DNA from: an uncultured Saprospiraceae bacterium
GTDB taxonomy: Bacteria > Bacteroidota > Bacteroidia > Chitinophagales > Saprospiraceae
Reading direction: 5' to 3'
Length of the DNA: 7,469 nucleotides
NCBI GenBank assembly: GCA_937959095.1
Contig: CALGLY010000554.1
Coordinates: forward strand, 1-7,469
The translations under genes were made by a program, and so were the position numbers. Within the stretch, counting starts at the first letter, position 1, and every line of letters starts with the position of its first letter. The notes under the pieces are model-generated. The model saw nothing but the letters and a program-made list of their open reading frames with translations, searched no databases and was not told where the DNA came from. Shown here one piece after another: positions 6,027 to 7,469 of the stretch.

Positions 6027-6056
6027 GTGTAAAAGCCAGTATTTCAGCTTTTTCAC
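6027..6056 (-). repeat. Hairpin with T-run in the gap after exbB
   Basis: Inverted repeat with 10-base arms (6027-6036 and 6047-6056), one internal mismatch and a 10-base loop. In the minus-strand transcript the stem is followed by TTTTAT, so it could act as a weak terminator lowering transcription past exbB. That would fit a motor needing more ExbB than ExbD, but the stem is short and AT-rich. Confidence 0.42.
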
Positions 6057-6077
6057 CATTAATAAATCAGAATTCGA

Positions 6078-6824
6078 TTATTTTCTGAATACATTATTTG
6101 TAGCCAACATATCCACTAAAGTAACAGATGCATCTTCCATCTTATTGACAATGCTATCCATCTTAGATACGATATAATTGTAAAAAATTTGAAGGATAAT
6201 AGCCACGATAAGACCAAATACTGTAGTCAATAGGGCTACCTTGATACCACCCGCCACAACAGATGGAGAAAGATCACCTACTGCCTCAATACGGTCGAAG
6301 GCTTGAATCATACCAATTACCGTACCCATGAAACCAAGCATCGGTGCAATGGCGATAAAGAGTGAAATCCAAACCAAGCCTTTTTCCAATAAGCCCATCT
6401 GTACACTTCCATAAGAGGCGATAGCACGTTCAACAGCTTCTGGGCCGTCTTCTGCGTTCTTCATTCCTTCATAGAGAATACTCGCGGTGGGACCCGGTGT
6501 TGCTCGTGCAACTTCCATGGCACCTGCCTTGTCACCCGACTTGAGGTGGTCATCAATTTTTGCCAACAACTTCGTAGTGTTGGTACTCGCAACATTCAAT
6601 GTGATGATGCGCTCAATACAGAATGCTAGTCCTAAAATCAAACAGACTAATACTAGGCTCATAAAGCGCCAGTCTCCCTGGATGAAGTACTTTTTAAGAA
6701 TTTGCAGACCGCCTGCTTCGTCAGCAGCTACTTCGGTATTGTCTGAACCCTGTGCATAAGTATGCTGTGGAACAGCAAAGCTAAACAGACCGAACAATAA
6801 TAGTAGCGTAATAAATTTTCGCAT
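6078..6824 (-). CDS. exbB: ExbB/TolQ/MotA-family proton channel subunit
   Basis: Protein of 248 residues. The start at 6824 opens directly into a signal-like segment (MRKFITLLLLFGLFSFAVP, with a likely cleavage near HTYAQ at 21-25); an in-frame ATG at 6866 would prepend 14 unneeded residues. Three further hydrophobic helices follow at about 53-71, 150-176 and 188-213. The cytoplasmic region between the first two has ARATPGPTASILYEGM and EAVERAIASYG. The family hallmark APMLGFMGTVIGMIQAF is at 160-176, followed by GGIKVALLTTVFGLIVAI (192-209), the channel helix with conserved Thr and Gly. ExbB pentamers surround ExbD dimers and conduct protons across the inner membrane. An extra cleaved N-terminal signal before the core is often seen in Bacteroidota ExbB. 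It is the first gene of the operon, about 210 bases downstream of the predicted transcription start. Confidence 0.95.
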   Translation of the reverse strand: MRKFITLLLLFGLFSFAVPQHTYAQGSDNTEVAADEAGGLQILKKYFIQGDWRFMSLVLVCLILGLAFCIERIITLNVASTNTTKLLAKIDDHLKSGDKAGAMEVARATPGPTASILYEGMKNAEDGPEAVERAIASYGSVQMGLLEKGLVWISLFIAIAPMLGFMGTVIGMIQAFDRIEAVGDLSPSVVAGGIKVALLTTVFGLIVAIILQIFYNYIVSKMDSIVNKMEDASVTLVDMLATNNVFRK

Positions 6825-6943
6825 AATAAGAAAGGTTTTTCTAATGTTTCCCAATGAAAAAATCATTTATTTTAAAAAACTGAATTTGATACAATTAAAA
6901 CTAAAAAAGCTTATTACAGTAGTACACTGGAACAACTAATTTA

Positions 6944-6974
6944 TTGATTTATAATTTTTTAGCGTTTACATTTG
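6944..6974 (+). promoter_or_regulatory. Candidate rightward promoter toward the sugar kinase
   Basis: TTG at 6944-6946, a 20-base spacer and TACATTTG at 6967-6974 match the Bacteroidota -33/-7 pattern; the -33 element is only ATTG rather than TTTG. Transcription would start near 6981 and run about 355 bases to the kinase start at 7339, passing through the opposing exbB promoter. The bulged hairpin at 6977-6993 would overlap the start point and could be an operator. The real kinase promoter might instead lie closer to 7339, where I found no good match. Confidence 0.35.
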
Positions 6975-7041
6975 TGGTCGGAATACTCCTGACATGACAC
7001 AATTTGGTATATAATTTTATACCCATATGCGCCATCAGCAA

Positions 7042-7072
7042 CAAATATAACTTTCTGTTATGAAAACCCAAA
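7042..7072 (-). promoter_or_regulatory. Probable promoter of the exbB-exbD operon
   Basis: On the minus strand, TTTG (7072 to 7069), exactly 19 bases, then TATATTTG (7049 to 7042) is an exact match to the Bacteroidota housekeeping consensus TTTG-N19-TAnnTTTG. Transcription should start near 7036, leaving a leader of about 210 nt before the exbB ATG at 6824. No competing match lies closer to exbB. Confidence 0.7.
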
Positions 7073-7308
7073 TAAAATTCATTATTAGTCTACTATATTG
7101 ATGTTTTTTTTTCTTGTAAGTGGTGTGTATACCAAATAAAAGGGATGCGAAATGACATAAAAACGACATAATCCTAGGGAAGAATGAACGATTGAGTATT
7201 GTCCTTGATTAAACTAACAAATAACTTATGCATAAATAATATATATATTTATTGGCGTATAAATGAAGTAATAAACCCAATATTTTGAGTTAAGTTCGTC
7301 CCACAAAC

Positions 7309-7323
7309 TTGGCATAAAGCCAA
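7309..7323 (+). repeat. Small inverted repeat before the sugar kinase
   Basis: TTGGC (7309-7313) and GCCAA (7319-7323) surround a 5-base spacer, ending 15 bases before the kinase ATG. With the next base, T7324, the 16-base string matches 14 of 16 bases of the element at 4243-4258, which sits at a similar distance before the third exbD. It could be a weak translational hairpin or an operator half-site pair; chance is possible. Confidence 0.3.
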
Positions 7324-7338
7324 TTTCAATAAAGGTAA

Positions 7339-7469
7339 ATGTATTTATTAGGATATGACATAGGAAGCTCCACGATAAAGGCCGCACTTGTGAATGCAGA
7401 CACACAAGAACCTATAGCCGTTATTCAATATCCCGATCAAGATATGGATATGGTTTCGCGCCAGGTTGG
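7339..7469 (+). CDS. xylB: FGGY-family carbohydrate kinase, probably xylulokinase (5' part)
   Basis: Only the first 43 codons lie in the window; the frame runs open off the right edge. It begins MYLLGYDIGSSTIKAALVNA. The D-I-G-[S/T]-S-x-x-K-A segment is the phosphate-1 loop that opens the actin-like ATPase fold of sugar kinases, with Asp7 the likely magnesium-coordinating residue. The opening YLLGYDIGSS resembles Bacteroidota xylulokinases, which phosphorylate D-xylulose to xylulose 5-phosphate in the cytosol before the pentose phosphate pathway. Members are typically near 490-500 residues, so most of the gene, including the residues that set sugar specificity, is missing; glycerol, gluconate or ribulose kinases cannot be excluded. 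The ATG at 7339 directly precedes the first conserved strand and has an A/G-rich stretch (AATAAAGGTAA) before it. Confidence 0.75.
   Translation, partial: MYLLGYDIGSSTIKAALVNADTQEPIAVIQYPDQDMDMVSRQV

Larger units (their letters stand above)
6825..7338. other. 514-base AT-rich divergent intergenic region
   Basis: No gene larger than about 14 codons is credible here on either strand. It separates exbB (leftward) from the sugar kinase (rightward). It holds a strong minus-strand promoter, a weaker plus-strand promoter candidate, and several short symmetrical elements: a bulged hairpin at 6977-6993 (GTCGGA/TCC-T-GAC), a 6-base inverted repeat at 7006-7023 (GGTATA/TATACC), a direct repeat GACATAA at 7154-7160 and 7165-7171, a perfect palindrome TTATGCATAA at 7226-7235, and an AT-only inverted repeat at 7232-7252. 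I saw no tRNA, riboswitch or insertion sequence. Confidence 0.7.

Noticed and set aside
7060..7101. 13-residue ORF MKTQIKFIISLLY, resembling the start of a signal peptide
   Set aside because: It overlaps the strong exbB promoter, stops after 13 residues and the read-through frame stops again at once; there is too little to call a gene remnant.
7281..7287. TATTTTG as a -7 box for the sugar kinase
   Set aside because: It lacks one base of TAnnTTTG, and the nearest TTG (7252-7254) is 26 bases away, outside the usual spacing.
1..7469. CRISPR array, insertion sequence, tRNA or rRNA
   Set aside because: I saw no regularly spaced repeats, transposase motifs, terminal inverted repeats or tRNA-like cloverleaf; the genes look like ordinary chromosomal content.

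Overview
The window looks like a chromosomal segment of a moderately AT-rich member of the Bacteroidota, probably Saprospiria or a related class; the class assignment is a guess from protein style. Three things support the phylum. There is a secreted metalloprotease with a C-terminal type IX secretion (T9SS) sorting domain. The energy-transduction operon has the Bacteroidota layout of exbB, a small membrane protein and several exbD genes. The candidate promoters match the Bacteroidota -33/-7 pattern (TTTG, about 19 bases, TAnnTTTG), and no clear Shine-Dalgarno sequences were noticed.

Layout from left to right. Bases 1-1120 (+) hold a GT4-type glycosyltransferase whose start codon is cut by the window edge. 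It converges, with a 7-base gap, on a group of minus-strand genes: a secreted M43-like metalloprotease (1128-2663), a DUF2752 membrane protein (2702-3013) and a YqaE/Pmp3-like exported membrane protein (3085-3528). A strong hairpin at 3033-3074 separates the last two. A near-perfect, probably bidirectional terminator (3698-3732) then closes the next minus-strand unit.

That unit, read right to left, is exbB (6824-6078), an unrecognised four-helix membrane protein (5998-5525), two tandemly duplicated exbD paralogues (5459-4905 and 4846-4295) and a third, divergent exbD (4227-3763). Together they should form a proton-driven inner-membrane motor of the ExbB/ExbD (TolQ/TolR) class, which would energise TonB-type outer-membrane transport or a similar process. 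No tonB is present here. Every gap inside the operon is 58-79 bases long and carries an inverted repeat; one of these abuts the start codon of the second exbD.

Bases 6825-7338 are a 514-base gene-free, AT-rich divergent regulatory region. A textbook minus-strand promoter at 7042-7072 would give the exbB operon a leader of about 210 nt. A weaker plus-strand promoter candidate at 6944-6974 faces it. At the right edge (7339-7469, +) begins an FGGY-family sugar kinase, most likely xylulokinase.

Most of the window is ordinary Bacteroidota content. The parts most worth a second look are the unknown membrane protein inside the motor operon, the exbD duplication, the series of intercistronic hairpins, and the long exbB leader with opposing promoters.
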